From contig NZ_JAUSXR010000001.1 in the NCBI RefSeq assembly GCF_030816155.1, positions 1-64,000 on the forward strand: a stretch of DNA of 64,000 nucleotides. Direction: 5' to 3'. The first letter of the stretch is position 1. Each line of letters starts with the position of its first letter. Below the pieces are notes generated by a model, which was not told the origin of the DNA, did not search any database, and worked only from the letters and a program-made list of their open reading frames with translations. Shown in pieces: positions 57,003 to 64,000 of the stretch. Source of the DNA: Arthrobacter woluwensis (lineage in GTDB: Bacteria; Actinomycetota; Actinomycetes; Actinomycetales; Micrococcaceae). Both the position numbers and the translations under genes were made by a program.

Positions 57003-58271
57003 CTATGTCACGGCGAGAGAGCCTGCGAGTTCCCCATTTCGCAGGCTGCGTGAGGTGAGAGCGATCCCCGCTGTGGCGACCATGACGATGCCGCCTGCAA
57101 TGAAGGCGGCAGCCATGAGGTGGGAGGTGAACAAGACGCCGGATAGAAGCTGCCCCGCCGGTTGCAGACAGAGACTTGCGAAGAGCAACAGGGACATCAC
57201 TCGACCTCGCATGTCTTCACGAGAATTCCTCTGGAGGAACGAGATGTAGTAAACGTTCGCTGCTCCGTTGAGGATTCCACTGATCAGGAGGCAGGCCATG
57301 GCTGTCCAGAGGTCAACGAATGGCAGGATGGCGAGAAATGGGGCCTGGACGATGTCGAGCCACAGCACTGTTCGCACAGTGACGTTGATTCTCTTGGAGA
57401 TCCGGGAGGAAAACGTGGCCCCCACGAGTGCGCCTGCTCCAAAAGCTGCAAAGAGAACTGCGATGCCGATGCTTCCACCCGCATTGTTTCCAAGGACGGG
57501 AAGGCCCACGGCCAACTGTCCCGCTGTCACGAGGTCAATGACGGCGTCCACGATGATCAATGTTCTGATCCACGGTGTCCGCCAGACGTACCGGACGCCG
57601 TCCACAATCTTGGAGAAGAGACCCTCTTGAGGATTGGCGTGCGGCGGCCCCGAGTCCATACGGCGTCGGCGCAACATGGTGGCACAGGTCGACACCGCTC
57701 CGGCGAGGTAGCCGGCGGCATTGACCATGATGACGAGAGACGGGCCGAAAAGCCCGGCCAGCGCGCCACCGACCAACCCACCTCCGAGCATGCTGGCGTT
57801 GGCGGAGAAAGCGATGAAACTGTTGGCGCGTTCCAAGTCGCTTTCCTGTAGCAGGGTAGGCGCCACGCTCCGCATCGCGGGCGAGAAGATGCCGGCCGAT
57901 ATGCCAGAAAGGAAGAGCACAGGAACCACTGACACAACAGGGGCTTGAACTGACACCAGAATCGCAACCACGAGGCTGAGCACCGTGGCGATGACATCAC
58001 AGATGAGCAGCGTCCTCATGATCGGGTAGCGATCTGCGAGTCCGCCCCCAGCTAGGGTCCCGACGAGAACTCCAAGGGTGCCGGCCGCCGCGATCCACGA
58101 TACGCCGATCGCGCCGTCGGGTGTGTGGAGTGCCCAGACTGAGAGCGCGATCGTTTGCATTGGCCCGCCAAGGACCGAGAGGAGCTGACCGGCCCAAACG
58201 ATGTAGAACGAGCGCCAGTCCGACACGGTGGATGTCTCCCTGGGCGACCCGACTGGAGCAGTGTCAGGCAA
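57003..58271 (-). CDS. MFS transporter, probable exporter of the RiPP product
   Basis: The 422-residue major facilitator has twelve likely helices. It has the family loop GGGLADRYP after helix 2 (residues 75-83) and a second-half basic loop (SSRISKRIN). Such proteins of the MDR/enterobactin-exporter type often export small products or give self-resistance. The TTG at 58271 has GGAGGG immediately upstream and overlaps the radical SAM stop by eight bases; a GTG at 58226 with GGGAGA is an alternative. Base composition is more AT-rich than flanking genes. Confidence 0.85.
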   Translation of the reverse strand: MPDTAPVGSPRETSTVSDWRSFYIVWAGQLLSVLGGPMQTIALSVWALHTPDGAIGVSWIAAAGTLGVLVGTLAGGGLADRYPIMRTLLICDVIATVLSLVVAILVSVQAPVVSVVPVLFLSGISAGIFSPAMRSVAPTLLQESDLERANSFIAFSANASMLGGGLVGGALAGLFGPSLVIMVNAAGYLAGAVSTCATMLRRRRMDSGPPHANPQEGLFSKIVDGVRYVWRTPWIRTLIIVDAVIDLVTAGQLAVGLPVLGNNAGGSIGIAVLFAAFGAGALVGATFSSRISKRINVTVRTVLWLDIVQAPFLAILPFVDLWTAMACLLISGILNGAANVYYISFLQRNSREDMRGRVMSLLLFASLCLQPAGQLLSGVLFTSHLMAAAFIAGGIVMVATAGIALTSRSLRNGELAGSLAVT

Positions 58272-59403
58272 CTTCCCTCCTCAATCCATGGAGCCCGAGG
58301 GTATGGTCTACATGCTCGAAGAGCGAGTAGAGAGACTTGCAGTGCACCGACTTTCTCGAGAAGCCGTCAACTTCTGAGTAGCGATGTGTCACACGGCCAC
58401 CTCCGCAAATCTCTAGGAATTTGCAACCGGAGCATTCCGCGGGAATCGATTTTTGCTGCTGATTGCAGTGGGCGAAGAACGAATGTTCGAGAAGGTCCTC
58501 AAAAGAGTGAGTGAAGATGTTCAAGCCGAGGTCCGTCATTCCATCAGCGCATGCCCGAAAGTTGTCAGTTGGCTGGATGGAACCATCGGTTTCGATCACC
58601 GCAACGTTGACTGGTGCTGATCCGAATTGGTCGCTGTATGAGGGAAGCCCGGATACGGCCCTGATGACGTCACGGAAGAATCCGATGTTGACTGTGCTGT
58701 TGTCTTCCTCGACCCATGCGTCGAAGATCTCCTTAAGCGTTTCGCCATGCGATCCGGCCGGTTGATCCTCAGGGAAGGGCTGCACATAGTTCGCCTCCGG
58801 AAGAACCAGGTTGATGTTGCGGATTCCCAGCGACCGGAGGTGGCGGTACGTCTGCTCACCGGACTCCGAAGGGTTGACCACGGAAATCGTTCCTACCGCC
58901 AAGCCCTTTGACTCCCACTGCTGGGCAGTCTTCAGGCCTCTCACCACACGGTCGTAAGACCCCCGGCCGGCATGGTCGACGCGCATGGAGTCGTGGACCT
59001 CTTTGGTGCCGTCAATGCTCACGCCCAGGAAAACCCGACGCTCCGCGAGCAGCTCTGCCCATTCCTCGGTCAGCGTCACGGCGTTGGTCGTGCATTTCCA
59101 CACGACGTTGATACCTGCTTCTTGGATCGCATCGAATTCGGCCATCATGTAGCGGTAGTCGTCCTTGCTCTGGAGTAAGGGCTCCCCGCCATGCATCACT
59201 AGTTGGACCTCAAAGATGTTGTGAGCTAGGCAGTGCTCGATGATCTTCGGAACCATTGCGGCCAGGACCGCGCGAGACATGTGCTTCGGTCTTCCGGAAA
59301 AGCTCGTGTCCTGGCCGTTGTAGAAGTAGCAATAGGTGCAGTTCAGATTGCACCACTCGACGGTCTTGATGATGTAGGTGTCAATCCCCGTGTTTGATGC
59401 CAT
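58264..59403 (-). CDS. Radical SAM/SPASM peptide-modifying enzyme
   Basis: The 379-residue radical SAM protein has cluster cysteines 18, 22 and 25 (CNLNCTYC), SAM-binding HGGEP at 71-75, and VSIDGTKEVHD. The C-terminal SPASM region contains Cys285, Cys324, Cys327, Cys333 and Cys355 (CSGCKFLEIC...C) for auxiliary Fe-S clusters. These enzymes install crosslinks on ribosomal peptides. A 28-residue ORF is encoded 69 bases upstream on the same strand. GGAGG is six bases before ATG. The exact subfamily (cyclophane, thioether or other) cannot be settled by eye. Confidence 0.92.
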   Translation of the reverse strand: MASNTGIDTYIIKTVEWCNLNCTYCYFYNGQDTSFSGRPKHMSRAVLAAMVPKIIEHCLAHNIFEVQLVMHGGEPLLQSKDDYRYMMAEFDAIQEAGINVVWKCTTNAVTLTEEWAELLAERRVFLGVSIDGTKEVHDSMRVDHAGRGSYDRVVRGLKTAQQWESKGLAVGTISVVNPSESGEQTYRHLRSLGIRNINLVLPEANYVQPFPEDQPAGSHGETLKEIFDAWVEEDNSTVNIGFFRDVIRAVSGLPSYSDQFGSAPVNVAVIETDGSIQPTDNFRACADGMTDLGLNIFTHSFEDLLEHSFFAHCNQQQKSIPAECSGCKFLEICGGGRVTHRYSEVDGFSRKSVHCKSLYSLFEHVDHTLGLHGLRREVA

Positions 59404-59418
59404 GCTTGCCTCCAGAGA

Positions 59419-59452
59419 AACTTGGGGTGCGCCAGATGGCGCACCCCAAGTT
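59419..59452 (-). terminator. Hairpin between precursor and radical SAM genes
   Basis: The perfect 15-base stem AACTTGGGGTGCGCC / GGCGCACCCCAAGTT has a four-base loop. It lies 20 bases after the peptide stop and 16 bases before the enzyme start. It lacks a long T-tract on the operon strand, so it may attenuate rather than stop transcription. Precursor-enzyme gaps in RiPP operons often hold such a hairpin to favour precursor mRNA. Confidence 0.7.
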
Positions 59453-59472
59453 GTTCGCAGTCCCGACAGTTA

Positions 59473-59559
59473 TCAGGGCTTGATCGGATCGGTGCTGAAC
59501 GCCCAAGCCGTGATGACCTGATCATCAGCGGAGTTCATTGCCATTTCGAGAACAGACAT
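59473..59559 (-). CDS. Candidate RiPP precursor peptide, 28 residues
   Basis: The ORF starts MSVLEMAMNSADDQVI and ends TAWAFSTDPIKP before TGA. GAAGGGATAGAAAT in front supplies a good ribosome site. Position just upstream of a radical SAM/SPASM gene, small size and aromatic-rich tail (W19-A-F21) fit a precursor with a leader of about 16 residues and a short core. W-x-F near the C-terminus is reminiscent of three-residue cyclophane substrates, but the modification is not known. There is no Gly-Gly leader site and no protease gene nearby. Confidence 0.75.
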   Translation of the reverse strand: MSVLEMAMNSADDQVITAWAFSTDPIKP

Positions 59560-60164
59560 ATTTCTATCCCTTCATTTGTGGCTAAACATGCTGCCGGTTT
59601 TGCGGCGAACTTTGCCCGTCGCAAGCATTCTGATGGACCATTAGCGGCTCAACTGAGTGCCTGACATCACTTAAGCATGACTGGCGGCACGAGGTAAGGG
59701 AGTCAACAAATATTTCACTAACAAGTGGAGTTATTACGCTGTGACTTGCGTCTCTCGACTTCTTCCTTGAGTTTCCCTCCGCGCTTGTGTTGGTGGGTGA
59801 GCTGATAGGCCGGTCAGATGTGTGTGGACGGGTTGCGGATGGGATGAGTTCGACGCCCGTGCTGAGCACGTAGGAGAACCACGCTCTGGTGGTGGGTCGA
59901 TAGTTGCGGATTGACCTTGGGCGGTCGATTCCTTCATCCGCGCGCCTCGGGCCTCCGGAGTGCGTGGGGAAGGGCGCCGAAGTCATCGCAATGGCGACGA
60001 GGAGAAGTGACCCTGGGATGTTGTGTTGAGTGAGACTTATTTTGGTGCGTGAGGTCATCGTGGCCACACCTTCGCCGACGAGCTGATTGTCGCCCACTTG
60101 GCGCCCGGGTACCGACCCAGGGCCGGGTCTCGCCAACGGCCGCCCAGCGGGTCATCATGAGGAC
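59560..60164. other. Intergenic region bounding the RiPP-like island
   Basis: About 600 bases without a credible gene. The left 150 bases are AT-rich and should contain the precursor promoter (a TTGACT at 59706-59701 on the minus strand has no convincing -10). The middle shows no recognisable gene. The right end contains a fragment of an LLM oxidoreductase gene. Confidence 0.5.
60065..60115 (+). pseudogene. Fragment of an LLM oxidoreductase gene 3' end
   Basis: In one frame the DNA reads [15 protein letters not shown], matching 12 of 15 residues of [15 protein letters not shown] at the end of the intact LLM gene (56824-56868). About 35 of 45 bases agree. The rest of the gene is absent, so this is a remnant of a paralogue or of an insertion scar. 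Confidence 0.6.
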
Positions 60165-60440
60165 ATGGAGCGGATTCGACTGCTGATCACGGGACGGGTC
60201 CAGGCCGTGGGCTTCCGTTTCGCCCTGTGCCAGGCTGCCGAGGAGATCGGCGTGAGCGGCTGGGTGCGGAACCGTGCCGACGGCTCCGTCGAGGCTGAGG
60301 CCGAGGGGGACGGCAACCGCCTCGCCGACCTCGTGGCCTGGGCGCACCACGGGCCTCGCTGGGCCCGGGTCGATGCGGTCCGGTCCGAGCCGGTGCCGCC
60401 GGTCGGGGGAACCGGCGTCGACGTCCTGCCGGACGCGTGA
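60165..60440 (+). CDS. acyP: Acylphosphatase
   Basis: The 91-residue enzyme has the acylphosphatase signature GRVQAVGFR, with phosphate-binding Arg18, and catalytic Asn36 in WVRNRADGSVEAEAEG. It hydrolyses carboxyl-phosphate bonds such as acetyl or carbamoyl phosphate. The ribosome site is weak (GAGG two bases before ATG) but length and motifs fix the start. Confidence 0.93.
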   Translation: MERIRLLITGRVQAVGFRFALCQAAEEIGVSGWVRNRADGSVEAEAEGDGNRLADLVAWAHHGPRWARVDAVRSEPVPPVGGTGVDVLPDA

Positions 60441-60470
60441 AGCGCTGAGGCGCGCCGCCGCCGTCGTCGG

Positions 60471-61352
60471 TCAGGGCATGCGCAGTTCCGCGACGAGCTC
60501 CGTGAACGCGCGCGCCGCCGGACTCGGGTGCAGCCGGTCCCAGATGAGGATCTCGTGCCGCACGGTCTCCTCGAGGAGCGGCACCACGACGACGCCGGGC
60601 ATCGCCGCCGCGTACCGGCTCGGCAGGAGCGCCACGGCGAGGCCGCTGACGATCAGTTCGCGGGTCAGGTCCATGGACCCGAGTTCGTAGGCCACCTGGC
60701 GTTCGACGCCGGCCCGCGCGAATGCCGCGTCGCTTTGTTTGCGCCCGGCGGAGGTGCGGGGGAAGTCGGCGAACGGCTCATCCGCGAGCTCGGCGAGGGA
60801 GAGCTTGTCCCGTGTGGCGAGGGGGTGCTTCGGGGCCAGGGTCGCGGCCAGGGTGTCCCGCGTCAGGACACGCTGCGCCACGCCCTCCACGCGCGTGCCG
60901 TCGAGCAGCCCCAGAAAGCCGATGTCCAGCGTCCCGGCCCGCACCTCCTCGATCATCTCCTCGCTGTTCGCGACCCGTGCCGCGAGCAGCAGTTCCGGAA
61001 AACGCGTGCGGCATTCCTTGAGCACGGTGGGGAGATCCACGGCCGTGACGGTCGGGATCACGCCGATCCGGAGAGTGCCCCGGACCACGCCCTGGGCCGC
61101 TGCCGCCTCGTTCCGGGCCCGGTCCGCGGCGTCGAGCGCGGCACGGGCGTGGGGGAGGAACGCCTCGCCGGCCTCCGTGAGCCGGACCTGGCGGCTGGAG
61201 CGCACGAACAACTGGACGCCGAGTTCGCGTTCCAAAGCCGCGACCTGGTGGCTCAGGGCCGACTGCACCACGAAGTTCCGGGCCGCGGCACGCGTGAAGC
61301 TCCCGGTCTCCGCGATGCCGACGACATACCGCATCTGCTGCAAGTCCATGCA
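60471..61352 (-). CDS. LysR family transcriptional regulator
   Basis: The 293-residue LysR protein has the HTH MRYVVGIAETGSFTRAAARNFVVQSALSHQVAALERELGV and an effector domain (RVEGVAQRVLTRDTLAATLAPKHPLA). Start at MDLQQM (61352) fits the family; the longer frame adds 16 atypical residues. It is divergent from the EamA transporter across about 70 bases and probably regulates it. It converges with the acylphosphatase gene. Confidence 0.9.
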   Translation of the reverse strand, partial: CMDLQQMRYVVGIAETGSFTRAAARNFVVQSALSHQVAALERELGVQLFVRSSRQVRLTEAGEAFLPHARAALDAADRARNEAAAAQGVVRGTLRIGVIPTVTAVDLPTVLKECRTRFPELLLAARVANSEEMIEEVRAGTLDIGFLGLLDGTRVEGVAQRVLTRDTLAATLAPKHPLATRDKLSLAELADEPFADFPRTSAGRKQSDAAFARAGVERQVAYELGSMDLTRELIVSGLAVALLPSRYAAAMPGVVVVPLLEETVRHEILIWDRLHPSPAARAFTELVAELRMP

Positions 61353-61424
61353 TCCAGAATATTCATGATTGGCATGAAATCCATGTGTTGGACTCATCAA
61401 TGGGTTCGGGGTGAGGGTGGAGGC

Positions 61425-62405
61425 ATGACCACTTCACCAGCTCTGGAAACTCCTGTCGGCCCCGGCGCGCCCGGCGCCGCCGCACCCGGCTCCGGTGCGC
61501 CCGGCGCCGCCGCACCTGTCCTGGCCACGCGGCGTCGTGCGCTGCCCCTGGCGCTCGTGACCGTGCTCGCGGCGCTGGCGCCGCTGTCCTGGGGCACCAC
61601 TTACCTGGTGACCACTGACTTCCTGCCCGCCGGTCACCCGCTCTTCGCGGGGCTGGCCCGCGCGCTGCCGGCAGGGCTGGTGGCGCTCGCCCTCGGCCGT
61701 GCGCTGCCGCATGGCGTGTGGTGGTTCCGGGCGGCCGTCCTGGGGCTGCTGAACATCGGCTTCTTCTTCCCGCTCCTGTTCATCTCCGCCGCGCATCTGC
61801 CGGGTGGGGTGGCCGCGACGCTCGGCGCCGCACAGCCACTGCTCGTGGCCTTCCTCGCGGTCGCGGTGCTCCAGGAGAAGCTGGTGTTCTGGCGCCTTGC
61901 GTGGGCAGTGGTGGGCGCGGTCGGCGTGGGCTTCGTGGTCCTGGGCCGGTCCGCCGGGCTCGACGCCGTGGGCGTCCTTGCGGGTCTCGCGGGCACCGCT
62001 TCGATGGGCCTGGGCGTGGTGCTGACCAAGAAGTGGGGGCGTCCGGCAGGCGTTCGACCGCTCGCGATGGCCGGCTGGCAGCTGACCGCAGGCGGGCTGT
62101 TCCTCCTCCCGCTCACCCTGCTGGTGGAAGGCTTCCCGGCCGACGTCGGCCCCCCCGCCCTGGGCGGCTACCTCTGGCTGGGACTCGTCGGCGGACTGCT
62201 GGCGTACGCGCTGTGGTTCTGGGCGATCGGGAAGCTGCCGGTCACGCGGGCCTCGCTCCTCGGCTTCCTCTCGCCGCTCATGGCGGCCGGTCTGGGAGTC
62301 CTGGTGAAGGGCGAGACGTTCGGGCCGCTGCAGGTGGCCGGGCTGATCCTGGCCTTCGGGGCGATGCTGCTGGGACAACTGGGTGGGTGGCGACTCCGTC
62401 GCTGA
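61425..62405 (+). CDS. EamA/DMT family transporter
   Basis: The 326-residue drug/metabolite transporter has ten likely helices in two EamA repeats (LAALAPLSWGTTYLVTTDFLPAG...; GYLWLGLVGGLLAYALWFWAIGKLPVTRASLLGFLSPLMAAGLG). A 30-residue Pro/Gly/Ala-rich N-terminal tail with repeated APGAAAPG precedes the first helix. GGTGGAGG precedes ATG. Substrate unknown; the divergent LysR gene is its likely regulator. Confidence 0.9.
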   Translation: MTTSPALETPVGPGAPGAAAPGSGAPGAAAPVLATRRRALPLALVTVLAALAPLSWGTTYLVTTDFLPAGHPLFAGLARALPAGLVALALGRALPHGVWWFRAAVLGLLNIGFFFPLLFISAAHLPGGVAATLGAAQPLLVAFLAVAVLQEKLVFWRLAWAVVGAVGVGFVVLGRSAGLDAVGVLAGLAGTASMGLGVVLTKKWGRPAGVRPLAMAGWQLTAGGLFLLPLTLLVEGFPADVGPPALGGYLWLGLVGGLLAYALWFWAIGKLPVTRASLLGFLSPLMAAGLGVLVKGETFGPLQVAGLILAFGAMLLGQLGGWRLRR

Positions 62406-62424
62406 GGAATTCCAGAACGTCAGG

Positions 62425-62494
62425 GCTTTCCCCGGCCCCGCGGACTTTCCCCGGCGCTGAAGACGGGAGGAATGTCCGTACGGCGGGGGAAAGC
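62425..62494. repeat. Loose inverted repeat in the EamA-AEC convergent gap
   Basis: GCTTTCCCC at 62425 pairs with GGGGAAAGC at 62486 across a 52-base loop; ACTTTCCCC also occurs at 62444. It may terminate both genes, but the long loop makes this weak. Confidence 0.3.
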
Positions 62495-62525
62495 TGCTGC
62501 GGGGATCTGTCGAGCCCCCGGAACC

Positions 62526-63461
62526 TCAGTGCAGGAGTGCGGCGATCACGAGCATGGCCGGGACGGCGATGATCGTGGTGATCAGCACCGTGTCCTTCGC
62601 GATCGTCACGCCCTGCTGGTAGCGGTTCGCCGCGACGAACACGTTCTGCGCGGTGGGCAGTGCCCCGGCGATCGTGGCTGCGAACAGGGCATGGCCGTCG
62701 AGCCCCAGGATGAAGTGCGCCGCCAGGAATGCGAGCACCGGGTGCAGCAGCAGTTTGAAGGATGACGCCACCAGGATGTCCGTGCGGCGCCCGCTTGCTG
62801 CCGACAGCGGCCGGTTGCCGTTGAGGGACATGCCGAACGACATGAGCATCGCGGGGACGGCCGCGCCGCCGATGAAGTGGATCGGTTGCAGCACCAGATC
62901 GGGGAGCCGGAGGTGCAGCGCGGAGAGCGCCAGAGCGAGGGCCGACGCCACGATCACCGGGTTCCTGAGGATGATCAGGAGGAACTTGAGCACCGGGTTC
63001 TGCCGCGTGCTGCGACCGCCGAGAGTGGCGTCCAGCAGCATGAGGTTCAGCGGGTTGTAGAAGGCCAGCTGGAAGATCAACAGGGGAGCGACGTAGGAGG
63101 CGTCGCCGAGGACGTAGACCGCGATCGGGATGCCGAGGTTGGCGCTGTTCGCCTGGCTGGCGCTCATCGCGCCGATGATGCTCTCCGGGCTGTCGCGTTT
63201 CAGGAGGAGCTTGCTGACCAGGAGGTAGGCGATCCCGACGGCGGTGCCGCTGATGGCCGCCACCGCGAGCTGGGGTCCGAGCACATCCTCGAGGCGCGCC
63301 TTGGAAAGGGTCTCGAACAGCAAGGCCGGGCTCGCGACGAAGAAGGCCAGGCGGCTGAGGGTCTGGCCGGCGTTCGGGCCGAGGATCCCGCGTCGGCCGA
63401 CGAACCAGCCCACCCCGATGATGGCCCAGACCACGAAGAAACCGGCGAGAACTCCCAACAC
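62526..63461 (-). CDS. AEC family transporter (auxin efflux carrier-like)
   Basis: The 311-residue protein has ten hydrophobic segments split by a central hydrophilic loop. Features include VVWAIIGVGWFVGRRGILG and SQANSANLGIPIAVYVLG. AEC proteins export or import small organic acids such as malonate or malate. The GTG at 63461 with GGGGA upstream gives the family length; an ATG at 63509 adds residues that overlap a probable -10 region. Confidence 0.85.
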   Translation of the reverse strand: MLGVLAGFFVVWAIIGVGWFVGRRGILGPNAGQTLSRLAFFVASPALLFETLSKARLEDVLGPQLAVAAISGTAVGIAYLLVSKLLLKRDSPESIIGAMSASQANSANLGIPIAVYVLGDASYVAPLLIFQLAFYNPLNLMLLDATLGGRSTRQNPVLKFLLIILRNPVIVASALALALSALHLRLPDLVLQPIHFIGGAAVPAMLMSFGMSLNGNRPLSAASGRRTDILVASSFKLLLHPVLAFLAAHFILGLDGHALFAATIAGALPTAQNVFVAANRYQQGVTIAKDTVLITTIIAVPAMLVIAALLH

Positions 63462-63594
63462 GGTCCCCAGCCTAGCCCGCGGTCCAAACTGTGGACTATT
63501 TTGTCTCATTTATTGGGCGGCGATGGGTCGTCACGGGCGGTGTCGCCCCTGGACCGGGCCCTTAGGATGAAGGGGACCATGTCAGGGGGAACAC

Positions 63595-64000
63595 ATGACA
63601 TCACCGTCTCAGCGCCTGCCCGTGCCCGATGTCCTGCGCGGAATCGCGATCATCGCCATGCTCATCGCCCATGCGGCGAGATTCCATCCCACCGCGCCCA
63701 AAGCGGTGGAGTTCGCGGTCGGCAACATCAGTGATCTCGCCTCGCCGCTGTTCGCCCTCGTCATGGGGATGTCCGCGCAGCTCACGTGGAACACAGCATC
63801 CCGGGCGGGACGCACATACCTTCAGCAGGTGCTGCGCGGGGTGATCCTGATCGCGCTCGGCCTCTGGATGGCGACGTGGGGCACCTGGGTCATGGTGGTG
63901 CTGGCCTACCTCGGGCTGATCCTGATCATCGGCGTGCCGCTGCTCCGTCTCCGGACCGTGTGGGTGGCCGCGGTGGCGCTCGTCGTGGTGCTGGCGAGCG
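63595..64000 (+). CDS. Acyltransferase-type membrane protein, truncated by the window edge
   Basis: The first 135 residues begin MTSPSQRLPVPDVLRGIAII and continue AMLIAHAARFHP. At least four hydrophobic helices follow. The LRGIAIIAMLIAHAARF opening is shared by heparan-N-acetyltransferase-like/DUF418 membrane proteins. The 3' part is outside the window. GGGGGA lies before ATG at 63595. Confidence 0.7.
   Translation, partial: MTSPSQRLPVPDVLRGIAIIAMLIAHAARFHPTAPKAVEFAVGNISDLASPLFALVMGMSAQLTWNTASRAGRTYLQQVLRGVILIALGLWMATWGTWVMVVLAYLGLILIIGVPLLRLRTVWVAAVALVVVLAS

Noticed and set aside
59343..59525. 60-codon minus-strand frame overlapping the precursor in another frame
   Set aside because: It crosses the hairpin and the start of the radical SAM gene, has no ribosome site, and the 28-codon frame has one.
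59582..60136. 184-codon minus-strand frame upstream of the precursor
   Set aside because: No ribosome site or family features; it runs through the LLM fragment antisense and through the promoter region of the RiPP cluster.

Overview
The window is about 64 kb of high-GC actinobacterial chromosome. The 16S rRNA signature, a 16S-23S spacer without tRNAs, and the gene set point to the Micrococcaceae, most likely Arthrobacter in the broad sense; I would not name a species. It opens inside an rRNA leader and runs through a complete 16S-23S-5S operon (about 121-5660) that closes with strong hairpin terminators.

5.9-17 kb is housekeeping and accessory sequence. It holds a patatin-like lipase preceded by a 17-codon leader ORF, a LysE exporter, a CopD/CtaG membrane fusion translationally coupled to a thioredoxin-NHL protein, a HerA-like ATPase with an anchored secreted-type protein, and a DinB/GNAT pair. 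17-27.6 kb is two divergent operons: FAD protein plus GNAT on one side; amino-acid ABC permease, ATPase and lipoprotein, three LLM flavin monooxygenases and a DUF1684 protein on the other. This layout resembles salvage of organosulfur or S-modified cysteine compounds. A paralogue of its binding lipoprotein sits alone at 52.3-53.2 kb.

27.7-33.8 kb carries a tandem-repeat stress protein, several small hypothetical genes, a Tat-type secreted protein divergent from an AraC regulator, and a WYL regulator divergent from a DinB protein. 34-45.4 kb is a complete 4-hydroxyproline catabolic locus: ABC importer, DapA-family deaminase, hydroxyproline epimerase, a frameshifted ornithine-cyclodeaminase-like gene, a GntR regulator, three-part D-hydroxyproline dehydrogenase and a semialdehyde dehydrogenase. 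Two of its promoters share an ATGTNACAT palindrome followed by a CRP-type site. A LysR gene and bifunctional proline dehydrogenase (putA) follow at 47.4-52.2 kb, so proline and hydroxyproline both drain toward glutamate or 2-oxoglutarate.

The most interesting locus is 57.0-59.6 kb on the minus strand: a 28-residue precursor-like peptide (59473-59559), a perfect hairpin, a radical SAM/SPASM enzyme and an overlapping MFS transporter. I read it as a small, probably undescribed RiPP cluster. It has visibly lower GC than its surroundings. On its right it is bounded by a fragment resembling the 3' end of the LLM gene on its left, which suggests insertion. The window ends with an acylphosphatase, a LysR/EamA pair, an AEC transporter and the start of a multi-membrane-segment protein.
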